Part shown: in pieces, positions 53,806 to 63,098 of the stretch | How positions within the stretch are numbered: position 1 is the stretch's first letter | How the letters are laid out: every line of letters begins with the position of its first letter | Assembly (NCBI GenBank): GCA_040797845.1 | Contig: JBFNFA010000002.1 | Coordinates: 248,001 to 312,000, forward strand | Source: Clostridium_AW sp040797845 | GTDB taxonomy: Bacteria > Bacillota > Clostridia > Clostridiales > Clostridiaceae | Length of the DNA stretch: 64,000 nt | Direction of reading: 5' to 3' | Translations under genes and position numbers: made by a program | The notes under the pieces: model-generated | The model's database searches: none | The model's input: the letters and a program-made list of their open reading frames with translations, nothing else | What the model was told of the DNA's origin: nothing

Positions 53806-54297
53806 CTATATAAATAATTGCATATCTGCATTTAATGCATACTTCATATATTCATTTGCATCTACAATCTCTAATTCAGGTATTAACTCATCCTTTTTAA
53901 ATCCCATTACATCTACTGATAACTTACATCCGTAGAATTTTACACCTTTTTTTCTTGCTCCATTTAAAAAGTCTATCAATTCTGGTGCTTCCTCATCCTT
54001 CATCATTTCTAATAGCATTGACTTTCCTAATCCACTAAAATTCATTTTAGATAGAGGTAATTCGTCAGGACCTTTAGGTGTCATCATCGAAAACATTTTC
54101 TCATATGAGCTTTTATCTTCCTCCGAAAGCTTATTAGGATCCCTTAATAAAAACAGTCCCCAAAAAGCAAAGAACATTCTTACTTCAGCACCTATCTGTC
54201 TTGCAGCATTGGCCATTATCAGTGCAGCTAGTGCCTTATCATATTCTCCACTAAACAATACAATGCTAACTTTTTTATCATCATAATTCTCATCCAT
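53806..54297 (-). CDS. DsrE/DsrF-like (COG2210-type) protein
   Basis: 163 residues. KVSIVLFSGEYDKALAALIMANAARQIGAEVRMFFAFWGLFLLRDP and FYGCKLSVDVMGFKKDELIPELEIVDANEYM are the two halves of the DsrE-like fold used in COG2210 proteins. The Cys in GCKLS is the conserved one, usually the persulfide or thiol site. Such proteins take part in sulfur relay. Monocistronic, with the structured repeat upstream. Confidence 0.82.
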   Translation of the reverse strand: MDENYDDKKVSIVLFSGEYDKALAALIMANAARQIGAEVRMFFAFWGLFLLRDPNKLSEEDKSSYEKMFSMMTPKGPDELPLSKMNFSGLGKSMLLEMMKDEEAPELIDFLNGARKKGVKFYGCKLSVDVMGFKKDELIPELEIVDANEYMKYALNADMQLFI

Positions 54298-54402
54298 ATA
54301 GCAAACACCCTTTCAATTATTTTTTAGGAACTTTACGTAATAAACATTATTATTTTTCTATTCAAAGTTATTTTAGGTAAATAACAAATTTTTATTCAGA
54401 AT

Positions 54403-54598
54403 ATCAAGTGAAGCTTAGAAGAACTTATCCAGGGACGTAACATCCGTTATGCACAGCATAAGGACTCTAAATCGCTGAAGCTCAAGAGTTCTAATATCTC
54501 CCACTTGTAGAAAAGCAGAGAACTAAAATCTTTGATTTTATGTGAATCGCTTTCACAGAGTGCGATGGGAGTATTACGGATGGTAGTCATCGGATAAA
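54403..54598 (-). repeat. dispersed structured repeat, inverted copy with short tail
   Basis: Reverse complement of the 3627-3800 core at more than 90 percent identity by eye. The same local hairpins are retained: GTGAA/TTCAC, AAAATC/GATTTT and TTATGC/GCATAA. The tail is shortened to TTCTTCTAAGCTTCACTTGAT-like sequence, ending in the common ACTTGAT. Confidence 0.85.
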
Positions 54599-54610
54599 AT
54601 TATTAAGATA

Positions 54611-54650
54611 AAAAAAAGACTACATTAAGAATAAATCTTAATGTAGTCTT
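54611..54650 (-). terminator. terminator after the GNAT gene
   Basis: 15-bp arms AAGACTACATTAAGA and complement around 5 nt, followed by seven T on the minus strand. Confidence 0.85.
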
Positions 54651-54666
54651 AAGTTTAAGCTTATAA

Positions 54667-55176
54667 TTAAGCTGCTAATTTTAAAAACTGTTCTATAGAC
54701 ATAGAATATTGTATTTCTTTCGCTAAATCCTTATCCTTTGTGAAACCTACTTTTTTAAAAGCTCTTTTTGAACGTTCATTTTTAAAATTAATTTTTGCAA
54801 TTACTTCTTCAGCTCTCCATGTAAAAAAAGCTTGTTTTAAACCTTCAAAAATTGCGTTAGAACCTAATCCTTTTCCCCACTTTTCTCTGTCACCAATGAC
54901 TATAACCATTTCTGCTCCCTTACCTTTAGGAACAAGCCTTAAAAATCCCACAGGCTCTTCATCATTTGTTGTTAACATAAAGAAGCTTCCATCTTGATTA
55001 AATAAATGGGTAAGAATAGGCATATTAACTCTATATATTATTTGCTTAATGCTTTTGCTAACATTCTGTCTCTCATTTAAGTACTCCGTTACTTCATTAT
55101 CCTCTAACCAATCAATAATCTTCCAAGCGTCAGACTGGAAAACCTCTTGACGCAGTGTTATACTACTGTCCTCCAT
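54667..55176 (-). CDS. GNAT-family N-acetyltransferase
   Basis: 169 residues with the GNAT acetyl-CoA site VIGDREKWGKGLGSNAIFEGL (R/Q-x-x-G-x-G/A pattern) and motif ERSKRAFKKVGFTKD. N-terminal part DAWKIIDWLEDNEVTEYLNER suggests the RimJ/RimL-like group that acetylates protein N-termini or small amines. Start preceded by ATGGAGGATTAG. The gene is single and has an upstream leader with an intrinsic terminator, a hint of small-molecule control. Confidence 0.9.
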   Translation of the reverse strand: MEDSSITLRQEVFQSDAWKIIDWLEDNEVTEYLNERQNVSKSIKQIIYRVNMPILTHLFNQDGSFFMLTTNDEEPVGFLRLVPKGKGAEMVIVIGDREKWGKGLGSNAIFEGLKQAFFTWRAEEVIAKINFKNERSKRAFKKVGFTKDKDLAKEIQYSMSIEQFLKLAA

Positions 55177-55201
55177 TAGTACTAATCCTCCATAAAATAA
55201 T

Positions 55202-55248
55202 AAAAAGCCCCATTATTCACGCTTTTTGGCGCAAAACATGGGCTTTTT
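55202..55248 (-). terminator. leader terminator upstream of the GNAT gene
   Basis: AAAAAGCCC and GGGCTTTTT arms with a 29-nt loop, 26-72 bp ahead of the start codon. The exit on the minus strand is TTTTTATTATTTTAT. Confidence 0.8.
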
Positions 55249-55400
55249 TAAATACATAGATATAGTACCATCCTGCCCCATTTAGGTCAAATGCTGTAAA
55301 TGAGTTTACATGGCTTTACTAAAGTTTAGAGTAGGATATTGGTCAAAAGAGGACTATTCCTTGATAAATCTCCACATTCGGTACATGAGGTTATATTCTG
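55249..55400 (-). promoter_or_regulatory. unclassified structured leader upstream of the GNAT gene
   Basis: On the minus strand ATGGGGC (55275-55281) can pair with GCCCAT of the terminator, giving a competing antiterminator. Local hairpins TGTAAA-CTCA-TTTACA and AGGA-ATAG-TCCT are present. Further long-range pairing of GTACC with GGTAC and of ATCCT with AGGAT is possible. The AGGATGGTAC stretch only faintly recalls a T-box. Confidence 0.5.
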
Positions 55401-55469
55401 TGTCATATTTTAATATAACTTATAGTATTTATTAAGATATTTTATAGTATTTTCTGAAATATTTTTGTG

Positions 55470-57164
55470 CTAATAAAAGTATTTTTTATCAAATTTATCT
55501 TTACTCTCCATAATAACTTCTATAAATATCTCCGCAATATATGGATCAAATTGGGTGCCACTACATTTCCTTAATTCTTCAATAGCTTCCTCATAGGTTT
55601 TTCTTTTATTATAAGGTCTATTAGAAGTCATAGCATCAAAGCTATCTACTACTGTTAACACTCTAGCAAGAAAGGGTATATCTTCACCTTCTAAATTGTC
55701 AGGATAACCCTTGCCATCATATCTTTCATGATGATGTAGTATTAAATGGGAGATATTTTGAAGTGATTTCACAGGCTTTATTATCTCTACTCCGTTTAAT
55801 GGATGTTGTTTTAATATTTCCCATTCTTCATTGCTTAAAGGCATTTTTTTATTTAAGATTTCCTTTGAAATATTAATTTTCCCAATATCATGCATGTAAG
55901 CTCCATATATAAGATCTTTTTTATCCCTTTCACTTAATTCAAGCTTATCTGCCAACAATCTACTGTAGGTTACTACCCTCTCAACATGGCCATATGTATA
56001 TCTATCCTTTGCATTAATAACGCTTATTAATGTCTTTATTGATGTAACCAAGTCTATATGTTTTTCATCAATATCATTTTTCAGCTCATCTAAAATAGAT
56101 GTATAGGTTTCCACTCTGTTTTTATTAAAGAACTTAGCTCTATAAAGGGCGTCATCAGCACTCTTAATAAGTTCTATATCATTCTTAGCCTTATCAGGAT
56201 AAATAGATATTCCTATTGAAACAGTTAGTTTACCATTTGGCTGATTTTCCTCTCCCTTAAAATAAGTAGATTCTATTTTACTCCTTATACTTTCTGCTAT
56301 GTTAACCGCATCCTCTTCAGTGGTATCAGGTAATATTACTGCAAATTCTTCTCCACCGTATCTAGCTACTATATCTTCTTTATTTACACTGTTTTTCAAT
56401 ATGGCTCCTATAGTTTTGAGTACTTCATCACCCTGCTGATGTCCATAAAGGTCATTGTAGTATTTAAAATAATCTATATCAATGAATATCATAGAAATAG
56501 GCTTGTTCTCCCCTTCACATGATATTATTTTCTCTCTTAATGAATCATGAAAAAATCTGTGGTTATATACACCGGTTAATCCATCCTCATTAACCAAACT
56601 CTGAAGCTTTTTAATATAATCACTCTCTACTTTTACATAAAACCCTAATGGCCATGCTGTAAGCAGAAAAACTCCAACTAATATTAAATCATTTTCGAAA
56701 TATTGATTAATAGGTGCCTTAGGCGCATATACAATGTCCATAGTTAAAATAATAGCCGAAGAAATAGTGGCTATTATTATCCCCTGCTTCATACCTGACT
56801 GTATTGTAGTAGTTATAATTATAAATAAAAATAGAAATTTGTATTCACTAGTATGGGCTCCTGAAATAAGTAATATAATAAGAAATATTATAATAAAAAC
56901 ACAATTTTCAATCACTTGTATGACCTTAATATATTTTGAACTAACTTTCTTCGTTGTTGAGAATGCCCATATACCATATATTGATGATAAAATCAAAATA
57001 GCAATAACAATCAAGTACTTAGCAATCATATTATCTACCACTTTACTGCTACTACTAAAAAAACATTTAAATATCCCTATTGCTGAAAATAATAGTGAAG
57101 ACAATTTCACTACTGATACTATGTCATTTATTTGGTTGCGTTTATTATCATCTATGTTATTCAT
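55470..57164 (-). CDS. membrane GGDEF/HD-GYP cyclic di-GMP enzyme
   Basis: 564 residues. Six N-terminal membrane helices (about 20-185) lead to a GGDEF domain with catalytic RYGGEEFAVILPD and then a HD-GYP domain: HDIGKINISKE and HHERYDGKGYPDNLEGE. Both active sites look intact, so the protein could make and break cyclic di-GMP. It is preceded by a GAATAGAGGTA-type leader and is followed by an unrelated gene after 290 bp. It is adjacent to agr locus 1 but not in its operon. Confidence 0.93.
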   Translation of the reverse strand: MNNIDDNKRNQINDIVSVVKLSSLLFSAIGIFKCFFSSSSKVVDNMIAKYLIVIAILILSSIYGIWAFSTTKKVSSKYIKVIQVIENCVFIIIFLIILLISGAHTSEYKFLFLFIIITTTIQSGMKQGIIIATISSAIILTMDIVYAPKAPINQYFENDLILVGVFLLTAWPLGFYVKVESDYIKKLQSLVNEDGLTGVYNHRFFHDSLREKIISCEGENKPISMIFIDIDYFKYYNDLYGHQQGDEVLKTIGAILKNSVNKEDIVARYGGEEFAVILPDTTEEDAVNIAESIRSKIESTYFKGEENQPNGKLTVSIGISIYPDKAKNDIELIKSADDALYRAKFFNKNRVETYTSILDELKNDIDEKHIDLVTSIKTLISVINAKDRYTYGHVERVVTYSRLLADKLELSERDKKDLIYGAYMHDIGKINISKEILNKKMPLSNEEWEILKQHPLNGVEIIKPVKSLQNISHLILHHHERYDGKGYPDNLEGEDIPFLARVLTVVDSFDAMTSNRPYNKRKTYEEAIEELRKCSGTQFDPYIAEIFIEVIMESKDKFDKKYFY

Positions 57165-57200
57165 ACTCTATTACCTCATAATCCAATTTATCAAATAATA

Positions 57201-57221
57201 AAGATCGGTTAAACCGATCTT
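57201..57221 (-). terminator. terminator after agrD1
   Basis: A near-gapless palindrome AAGATCGGTT/AACCGATCTT, right after the agrD1 stop and before the GGDEF gene promoter. Confidence 0.7.
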
Positions 57222-57224
57222 ATC

Positions 57225-57359
57225 TTATTCTTCTCTTAGGCAATTCGGCTCTTCAGGCTGATAAGTCATCCAAAGACATGCTGATGAAGCCACTGTAGAT
57301 GCAAGAAGAGTCGTTAATGTTGCAATTAACATTAATGCTTTCTTATTTAATTTTTTCAT
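57225..57359 (-). CDS. agrD1: AgrD1 autoinducer peptide precursor
   Basis: 44 residues. Basic start MKKLNKK, amphipathic helix ALMLIATLTTLLASTVASSA, then the mature core CLWMT and the acidic, Pro-bearing tail YQPEEPNCLREE. AgrB cleaves after the fifth ring residue and joins it to the Cys thiol, giving a five-residue thiolactone, CLWMT. This resembles the C. perfringens peptide CLWFT. RBS GGGGGTG precedes the start, and it lies 23 bp after agrB1. Confidence 0.9.
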   Translation of the reverse strand: MKKLNKKALMLIATLTTLLASTVASSACLWMTYQPEEPNCLREE

Positions 57360-57382
57360 ATCTTTTCACCCCCCTATAATAT

Positions 57383-58030
57383 TTAATATACTTTAAAAAA
57401 AGTATCTATTTTGCTTAATATCAAATGTCCACTTTTGGTAAGAGTAAACACTTGCCATGCTATACCGCCATATATACATAGTGTATATATAAGTAAATTT
57501 TGTCCCCCTGTTTCCCTATATAACATAAGTATAAATATTGCAATAATTAAGTAAACACTTAAAATTATGATGGAGCTCTTCTTCAGCCTAATTTTTTTTT
57601 CTTTTCTCCTTATAGGTTTTGCAGGACTATCTACAGGAGCTAGTTTGTAAATCATATAGTAGGACCACACAAAAATTATAATCCCCGATAACAAAACCAT
57701 ATTAAAATTTAATTTGTGGGCTAATGCAAACTTGAACAACGCTGCTTGTCCAATACATACAATAGTTCCTATTAAAGCACATCTACTTGGAGACCCTGCA
57801 TGAGCTCCCCCTGAATACTTTCTAAGTATACTTGCCACAAACGATATTAATAAGGCCTCAATTCCTACATTAAATAACCAACCAAATATAATTACAAGAG
57901 CTATAGAGAAAATCATTTGCAAAAATGCAAAAGTTCCATAGGCTATTATCTCTCTATTATCCTTATCAAGGTCTAATTCTGATGCCAACTTAGTGGCAAT
58001 ATTATTAGATATACTCTCTATATTAAACAT
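57383..58030 (-). CDS. agrB1: AgrB1 peptide protease/processing protein
   Basis: 215 residues with six membrane helices. The catalytic His77 and Cys84 lie in RKYSGGAHAGSPSRC, exactly the S. aureus numbering. AgrB processes AgrD by cleaving its C-terminal tail and forming the ring. It is followed by agrD1 and overlaps the preceding membrane-protein gene by eight bases. Confidence 0.93.
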   Translation of the reverse strand: MFNIESISNNIATKLASELDLDKDNREIIAYGTFAFLQMIFSIALVIIFGWLFNVGIEALLISFVASILRKYSGGAHAGSPSRCALIGTIVCIGQAALFKFALAHKLNFNMVLLSGIIIFVWSYYMIYKLAPVDSPAKPIRRKEKKIRLKKSSIIILSVYLIIAIFILMLYRETGGQNLLIYTLCIYGGIAWQVFTLTKSGHLILSKIDTFFKVY

Positions 58031-58490
58031 GGTTCAACTCTTTTCTTTTTAATAATCTAATATAATACAAAGCTAACATACATGCAAAAATTAATAATGA
58101 TGGAATTCCATATAATACTTTTAATTTAGAATCACCAAATACATAACTCATATCTGCTTTAAAAATATACTGTATAATAAAAACATTAATTCCTTCACAT
58201 ACGAATTGAAGAATTACTGCAATTATAGATGCCTGTATAGATTTTATTAAATATATTTTATTTATATTTACACTTAAAAGAATAAGTACGATAATGCTAA
58301 GTATAGTATGTACACCATAATGAATTGGAAGTAATCTAATTAAAAAAGTCATAACACCCATTAGCATGCTGGATATTAAATAATTTCGTTTATCTAGAGC
58401 TCTTCTTGAAAATACATATAATGCAAAAATGAATACAAATCCTTCTGGAATAGCTCTTCCAAATAATTCTATTAACGATACTTCAATCAT
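58023..58490 (-). CDS. membrane protein of agr locus 1, kinase-like N-domain only
   Basis: About 155 residues from the ATG at 58490, preceded by GAGAGGAAGC; the earlier start at 58511 lies before the ribosome binding site. Five hydrophobic segments fill most of it, ending in a short KRKELNHV tail. This is like the sensor half of AgrC-type kinases without the kinase half, but could equally be an unrelated membrane protein. It overlaps agrB1. Role unknown; peptide sensing or export is plausible. Confidence 0.65.
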   Translation of the reverse strand: MIEVSLIELFGRAIPEGFVFIFALYVFSRRALDKRNYLISSMLMGVMTFLIRLLPIHYGVHTILSIIVLILLSVNINKIYLIKSIQASIIAVILQFVCEGINVFIIQYIFKADMSYVFGDSKLKVLYGIPSLLIFACMLALYYIRLLKRKELNHV

Positions 58491-58604
58491 ATTTTGCTTC
58501 CTCTCTAACAACTACGTAAACATCTATGTTTCTCCCTATAATTATAACATTAACATTATATAAATAAAATACTATTACTTATAACATTTACCAACTACAT
58601 ATAA

Positions 58605-59156
58605 TTAAATATTACTATATTCAACTTTATTCATATGCTTTATAGTATTAAAAATTATAATAAAAACGAATAGCCTTATAAATATATCTCCAATACTCAA
58701 AATACTATAACCTACATCAATTACATCTGTTAAAAACTTTAATTTAGTTGATGAACTTCCTAGAATGTGTATATCATCAACTTTCATAAAAGCATCGGGC
58801 TTTGCATAGCCTGTTGAATATGATAATGTTGGAAATACAGGCATTTTACCATTGTTTGCTGATATTGCTATTTTATTTAAAATTGTGCCAATAAAAATGC
58901 ATGCTGATCCTATAATGGCACTTATGTATTGCTCATATTTAATAATCAGGGCTAGATATGAACACAAGTAAAGAGTTTCCAACGTATTTGCATACTTTAT
59001 AAAATTATAATTTTCTTTAAAAATATTTCCTTGTACAAATAAATACATTAATTCAAATACTAATATCGGATATATTGTCCATGACTTAAACAATGGTTTA
59101 ATCTTATATCCTTTTATTTTTGCAATAACTAACGCCAATAATATAGTTTCTAACAT
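58605..59156 (-). CDS. membrane protein, first gene of agr locus 1
   Basis: 183 residues, four or five hydrophobic segments, with a polar loop PTLSYSTGYAKPDAFMKVDDIHILG in the second half. It is not clearly related to the 155-aa neighbour. It lies 115 bp upstream of it on the same strand and probably belongs to the same operon. No kinase, enzyme or transporter motif is visible and I do not recognise the family. Confidence 0.6.
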   Translation of the reverse strand: MLETILLALVIAKIKGYKIKPLFKSWTIYPILVFELMYLFVQGNIFKENYNFIKYANTLETLYLCSYLALIIKYEQYISAIIGSACIFIGTILNKIAISANNGKMPVFPTLSYSTGYAKPDAFMKVDDIHILGSSSTKLKFLTDVIDVGYSILSIGDIFIRLFVFIIIFNTIKHMNKVEYSNI

Positions 59157-59398
59157 ATATTGTCCTCGCTTACTTTTCTTGAACTTAGAAATATTTTTGT
59201 ATTACAATCTTTACTTAAAATTTTTAACTAATTATTAATAAAATGCTTTATTTAAGAATTTTCTTTATCCTTTGAATTTTATTATACTATTTTTCTCTCT
59301 TTGTTGCTATCCTTTTAACAAATTTACCCTTTATCTCTAAACTATAAAATTCACTAGCATCTAATACTATTATGCTGTCATAGAATTAGTAAATAAAA

Positions 59399-59430
59399 AG
59401 CCGATTGTCATCCTTTGATAACAATCGGCT
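59399..59430 (-). terminator. terminator of the DUF1846 gene
   Basis: AGCCGATTGT and ACAATCGGCT arms around 12 nt, followed by a T run on the minus strand. The rest of the 310-bp gap 59157-59466 is AT-rich and shows nothing else. Confidence 0.8.
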
Positions 59431-59466
59431 GGTATGTTATTTTTTATATCATTAAATATGCAATAG

Positions 59467-60975
59467 TTAATTATTATAGTAAAGGCTGGCTGAAGGATAT
59501 TCAGAATCACATGTTATATCTATGCCAAGTTTTCCGAAAGTCTGTTCATCATTTCTAGTTAAAATCGTAGTTGAATGGGCTTGACATCCCTTTAACATTA
59601 CTAGCTTTTCCATAGCTACTTGAGCCATTGGATTTGTAGCAGCACAAATACTTAGCGCAATCAACACTTCTTCACAACTTAGTGCTGTACTTTTGCTACC
59701 TAATGTCTTCAACTTTAGATTTATAATTGGTTCAAGTATAACTGGAGAAATAAGATGAATCTCATCAGATATATTGGCAAAATATTTAACTGCATTTAAG
59801 ACTACAGCTGCTGTTGCATCCATTATATTTGAGCTTTTTCCAGTAAGTATTGTACCATCATGAAGTTCTATGGCTACAGCTGAGCAAATTTCATTTTTAT
59901 TAGATATTTCCTTTAATTTAGCTGAGCGCTCCCTTGCAGGTATAACAACTTTTCTATCTTCTGCTTTTAGATTAAGTTCTTCCATAATAAGTTTTGCTCT
60001 TTGGAAAGTTTCTTTATCTACATATCCTTTTTTATACTCACAACTTGTTTTAAAATATCTTCTTATTATTTCTTGTTTGGATGCTTCTTTAATAACCTCA
60101 TCGTCAATTATACCAAAACCTACTCTGTTAACCCCCATATCTGTTGGAGATTCATAAACAGATTTCTCTCCTGTTATTTTCTCTATAATTCTTTTAAGTA
60201 CAGGAAACATTTCAATATCACGGTTATAATTTACAGCCATTTCATTGTAAACTTCGAGATGAAATGGGTCAATCATATTCACATCTTGGAGATCTACCGT
60301 TGCAGCTTCATAGGCTATGTTTAAAGGGTGTTTTAAAGGAACATTCCATACAGGGAAAGTTTCAAACTTTGAATATCCTGCTACTCTACCTTGTTTATAT
60401 TCATGGTAAAGTTGGCTAAGGCAAGTTGCTAACTTTCCACTTCCTGGTCCTGGTGCTGTCACCACAACAATAGGTTTTGTTGTTTCAATATATGGATTTT
60501 TACCGTAACCCTCATCACTTACAATCGTATCTACATCTGTAGGATATCCTTTAGTTGCCTTATGTTTATATACTTTTATTCCTCTACGTTCAAGCTTATT
60601 TATAAAAACAGTTGTGGCTGGCTGTCCCTCGTATCTAGTAATTACTACACTGTTTACCTCAAGGTTGTAACCCCTTAAATCATCAATAAGTCTTAAAACA
60701 TCCATGTCATAGGTGATGCCAAAATCCCCTCGTATTTTGTTTCTTTCTATATCACCTGCATATACACAGATAATTATCTCAACCTTTTCTTTTAATTTGT
60801 ATAATAATTTGATTTTCGCATTTTCATCAAACCCTGGCAAAACTCTTTTTGCATGGAGATCAAATAGAAGTTTTCCACCAAATTCTAGGTATAACTTGTC
60901 ATAATCATTGACTCTTTCTAAAATGTACTTTGATTGTTCTTCTAAATATTTTTCATGATCAAATCCTATCTTCAT
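59467..60975 (-). CDS. DUF1846 family protein
   Basis: 502 residues, the usual family length. N-terminal domain with QSKYILERVNDYDKLYLEFGGKLLFD, a nucleotide-binding-like loop TAPGPGSGKLATCLSQL near residue 180, and the C-terminal ATNPMAQVAMEKLVMLKGCQAHST. It is soluble and conserved in Firmicutes; the exact reaction is not firmly known to me. It sits between two agr loci with its own terminator, and is probably an unrelated insertion in that order. Confidence 0.85.
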   Translation of the reverse strand: MKIGFDHEKYLEEQSKYILERVNDYDKLYLEFGGKLLFDLHAKRVLPGFDENAKIKLLYKLKEKVEIIICVYAGDIERNKIRGDFGITYDMDVLRLIDDLRGYNLEVNSVVITRYEGQPATTVFINKLERRGIKVYKHKATKGYPTDVDTIVSDEGYGKNPYIETTKPIVVVTAPGPGSGKLATCLSQLYHEYKQGRVAGYSKFETFPVWNVPLKHPLNIAYEAATVDLQDVNMIDPFHLEVYNEMAVNYNRDIEMFPVLKRIIEKITGEKSVYESPTDMGVNRVGFGIIDDEVIKEASKQEIIRRYFKTSCEYKKGYVDKETFQRAKLIMEELNLKAEDRKVVIPARERSAKLKEISNKNEICSAVAIELHDGTILTGKSSNIMDATAAVVLNAVKYFANISDEIHLISPVILEPIINLKLKTLGSKSTALSCEEVLIALSICAATNPMAQVAMEKLVMLKGCQAHSTTILTRNDEQTFGKLGIDITCDSEYPSASLYYNN

Positions 60976-61147
60976 TTTTACTCCTCACTATATGAATTAT
61001 TAACCATTTTATCATTTTCATATTTTTATAAATACTAATCATAAATATAGTTTTACAACTTTCTATTATTACATAGTTTTAATTTAAAGTAAATAATATT
61101 GCATTTATTTAAAACTATAATGTAAAACTATAAAGAACCATATAAAT

Positions 61148-61177
61148 AGGTGACAAACGCTTACGAGTCTGTCACCT
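61148..61177 (-). terminator. terminator at the end of agrB2
   Basis: AGGTGACA and TGTCACCT arms, overlapping the last codons of agrB2. Confidence 0.6.
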
Positions 61178-61751
61178 GCCATTTAATATTCCTTTTATTA
61201 AACATTAACAATGTTTGAAAAACTACCGTCCATAGTATTGTATTAGAAATTACACTATTTTTATAGAAAACTATAGAAATTAAAATAAATACTAGAATAC
61301 TGACGATTCCCACCACTCTATTTCTTTTAATGAGCTCAGGTTTTGTCAAAGGCATATTCGGATTAATTACTGGTGCCTGATGCAAAATGCAATAAAAACA
61401 TACTACATTTAAAATCACCTTAGATATAAAATCAATATTTAAATTAACACTTAAGTAAATAATGCTCCCAATAATTATTAAAGTAGCAGTAAAACATTTT
61501 ATCTGAGTATCTTCATGATACCCACCGATATATGGCTTAGTCATAACCATAGTTCCCATGGCAATAGTAGACTCAATAGGGTACCCTATTAAGCTAAATA
61601 TAATTATTATACCAGCAATTTTCAGGGTCTCAAAAACGATTATCCTTAATGCATATTCTATTTGTTCTTCTTCATCTTTAGTGTATTTATTTACTCTGGA
61701 GATATATCCAGCAATTAGTTTAATTACTTTCCTCAAATATAATACCCCCAC
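61161..61751 (-). CDS. agrB2: AgrB2 peptide processing protein
   Basis: About 196 residues (191 if the TTG at 61736, better spaced after GGGGG, is the start). Catalytic His and Cys lie seven residues apart in KPYIGGYHEDTQIKCF, at 79 and 86 of the long form. Helices and the PLTKPELIKRNR motif at the end fit AgrB. It is the last gene of agr locus 2, 21 bp after the kinase gene. Likely processes AgrD2. Confidence 0.9.
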   Translation of the reverse strand: MGVLYLRKVIKLIAGYISRVNKYTKDEEEQIEYALRIIVFETLKIAGIIIIFSLIGYPIESTIAMGTMVMTKPYIGGYHEDTQIKCFTATLIIIGSIIYLSVNLNIDFISKVILNVVCFYCILHQAPVINPNMPLTKPELIKRNRVVGIVSILVFILISIVFYKNSVISNTILWTVVFQTLLMFNKRNIKWQVTDS

Positions 61752-61772
61752 ATCACTTAAAAACCTAAGATT

Positions 61773-63044
61773 CTAAGAATCCTTATATGGAATTTCAATC
61801 TTAAACTGTGTCCATTGGTTATTACTTTCAACTGAAATTTTCCCATTGCATTGACTAATAATACTACTTACAATATTAAGACCATACCCTCTATCACCGC
61901 TTGAATTCTCCTTTGTACTAAATCCTGATTCGAAAATTTTATTTCTAATTTCTTTTGGTATCTCTGGCCCATTATTAATTATATTAATAATAACTCCATC
62001 GTAACCGTTATAACTTTTAAACTTAATTATTGGATTCTTAACATCTTTTAGTGCATCTCTAGAATTATTAATAATATTAGATAGCACTTTTATTAGGTCA
62101 CTATCTGTAAGGTTTAAGTTTTCATAGTCAGCACTATCGAAAACAATTACATCAATATTTGCTGAAACAGCAGAGTGTAGTACTGAAGCAACTATTGGAG
62201 TAGCTTGTACACTCACATTTATTGTAGTATTTAAAGATTGATATCTTTCAACAATATTTTTCAATAACTCTCCAATTCTATCAATTTTCCCAAGTTGATA
62301 AAGGCCATAAAGACTGCTTATCTCACTTCCGTAATCATGCTTTAATTTTTTTAGCTCAGTAATTTTATCATTTAATGCATAATTTAGCATTTCTACTTCT
62401 TGCAATTTATCATTAACTTTTGCAAAATATATTATAGCAAAAATAAAAGCCATTAAACTTATAAGATACAAGCTATACTTAAATATATCTCCTATGTCTT
62501 CTATTTGCCAATGTATACGCAGAGTATCTGTCAAAATTAAGGTATAGTTTAAAAGTAAAACAAAAATTAAAGATGGTCTTAGACTTTTTAAACCCATAAT
62601 AGCATTAAAAAAATATTTTCTGAATTTATATACTAAAATATATACCAGCCAAGTCGGTATGTAAATGAATATAAGGGTTTGTAATTCAATGGATATATTA
62701 AGATTCAATTTAACTATTAAGTTTTGATAAAAGGCAAATATGAAATACGATGCTATTACAACTATTGAATAAGATGACCCAAATCCTAGAAAAGCATCTA
62801 AAATGGATTTTTTATAAAACAAAATAATAAATAACAGTGCACTAATTACCATTATCAAATTTGCATATGGAGTATCAATATCACTGTATGTAAATATAGT
62901 AGATATTATATAAATAATTGCCATTAAAATACCAGATTTAAGTTTTGAAATTTTATTCTCTTTAGATACTATATTATTACATGTCAATACAAATAAAAAT
63001 GATTGGCAACCTGTGGTTAGCATATCACATATTTTAAATAGCAC
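61773..63044 (-). CDS. agrC: AgrC-like GHKL sensor histidine kinase
   Basis: 423 residues from a GTG start. Six or seven N-terminal membrane helices (about 1-205) form the peptide sensor. The phosphoacceptor is His in KLKHDYGSEISSLYGL. The GHKL ATPase has NIINNSRDALKDV (N box), INNGPEIPKEIRNKIFESGFSTK (G1) and GDRGYGLNIV (G2). This is the AgrC family. No LytTR response regulator is next to it, so the partner is elsewhere. Confidence 0.9.
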   Translation of the reverse strand: MLFKICDMLTTGCQSFLFVLTCNNIVSKENKISKLKSGILMAIIYIISTIFTYSDIDTPYANLIMVISALLFIILFYKKSILDAFLGFGSSYSIVVIASYFIFAFYQNLIVKLNLNISIELQTLIFIYIPTWLVYILVYKFRKYFFNAIMGLKSLRPSLIFVLLLNYTLILTDTLRIHWQIEDIGDIFKYSLYLISLMAFIFAIIYFAKVNDKLQEVEMLNYALNDKITELKKLKHDYGSEISSLYGLYQLGKIDRIGELLKNIVERYQSLNTTINVSVQATPIVASVLHSAVSANIDVIVFDSADYENLNLTDSDLIKVLSNIINNSRDALKDVKNPIIKFKSYNGYDGVIINIINNGPEIPKEIRNKIFESGFSTKENSSGDRGYGLNIVSSIISQCNGKISVESNNQWTQFKIEIPYKDS

Positions 63045-63098
63045 TAAAATCTGTCCCTTCTATATATTTAGATAAAAATAAATAAAGAAAAACAGTTC

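Noticed and set aside
55250..55400. T-box leader for the GNAT gene
   Set aside because: AGGATGGTAC matches AGGGTGGNACC poorly, and the space upstream is too small for a standard stem I with specifier loop. Kept only as an unclassified leader.
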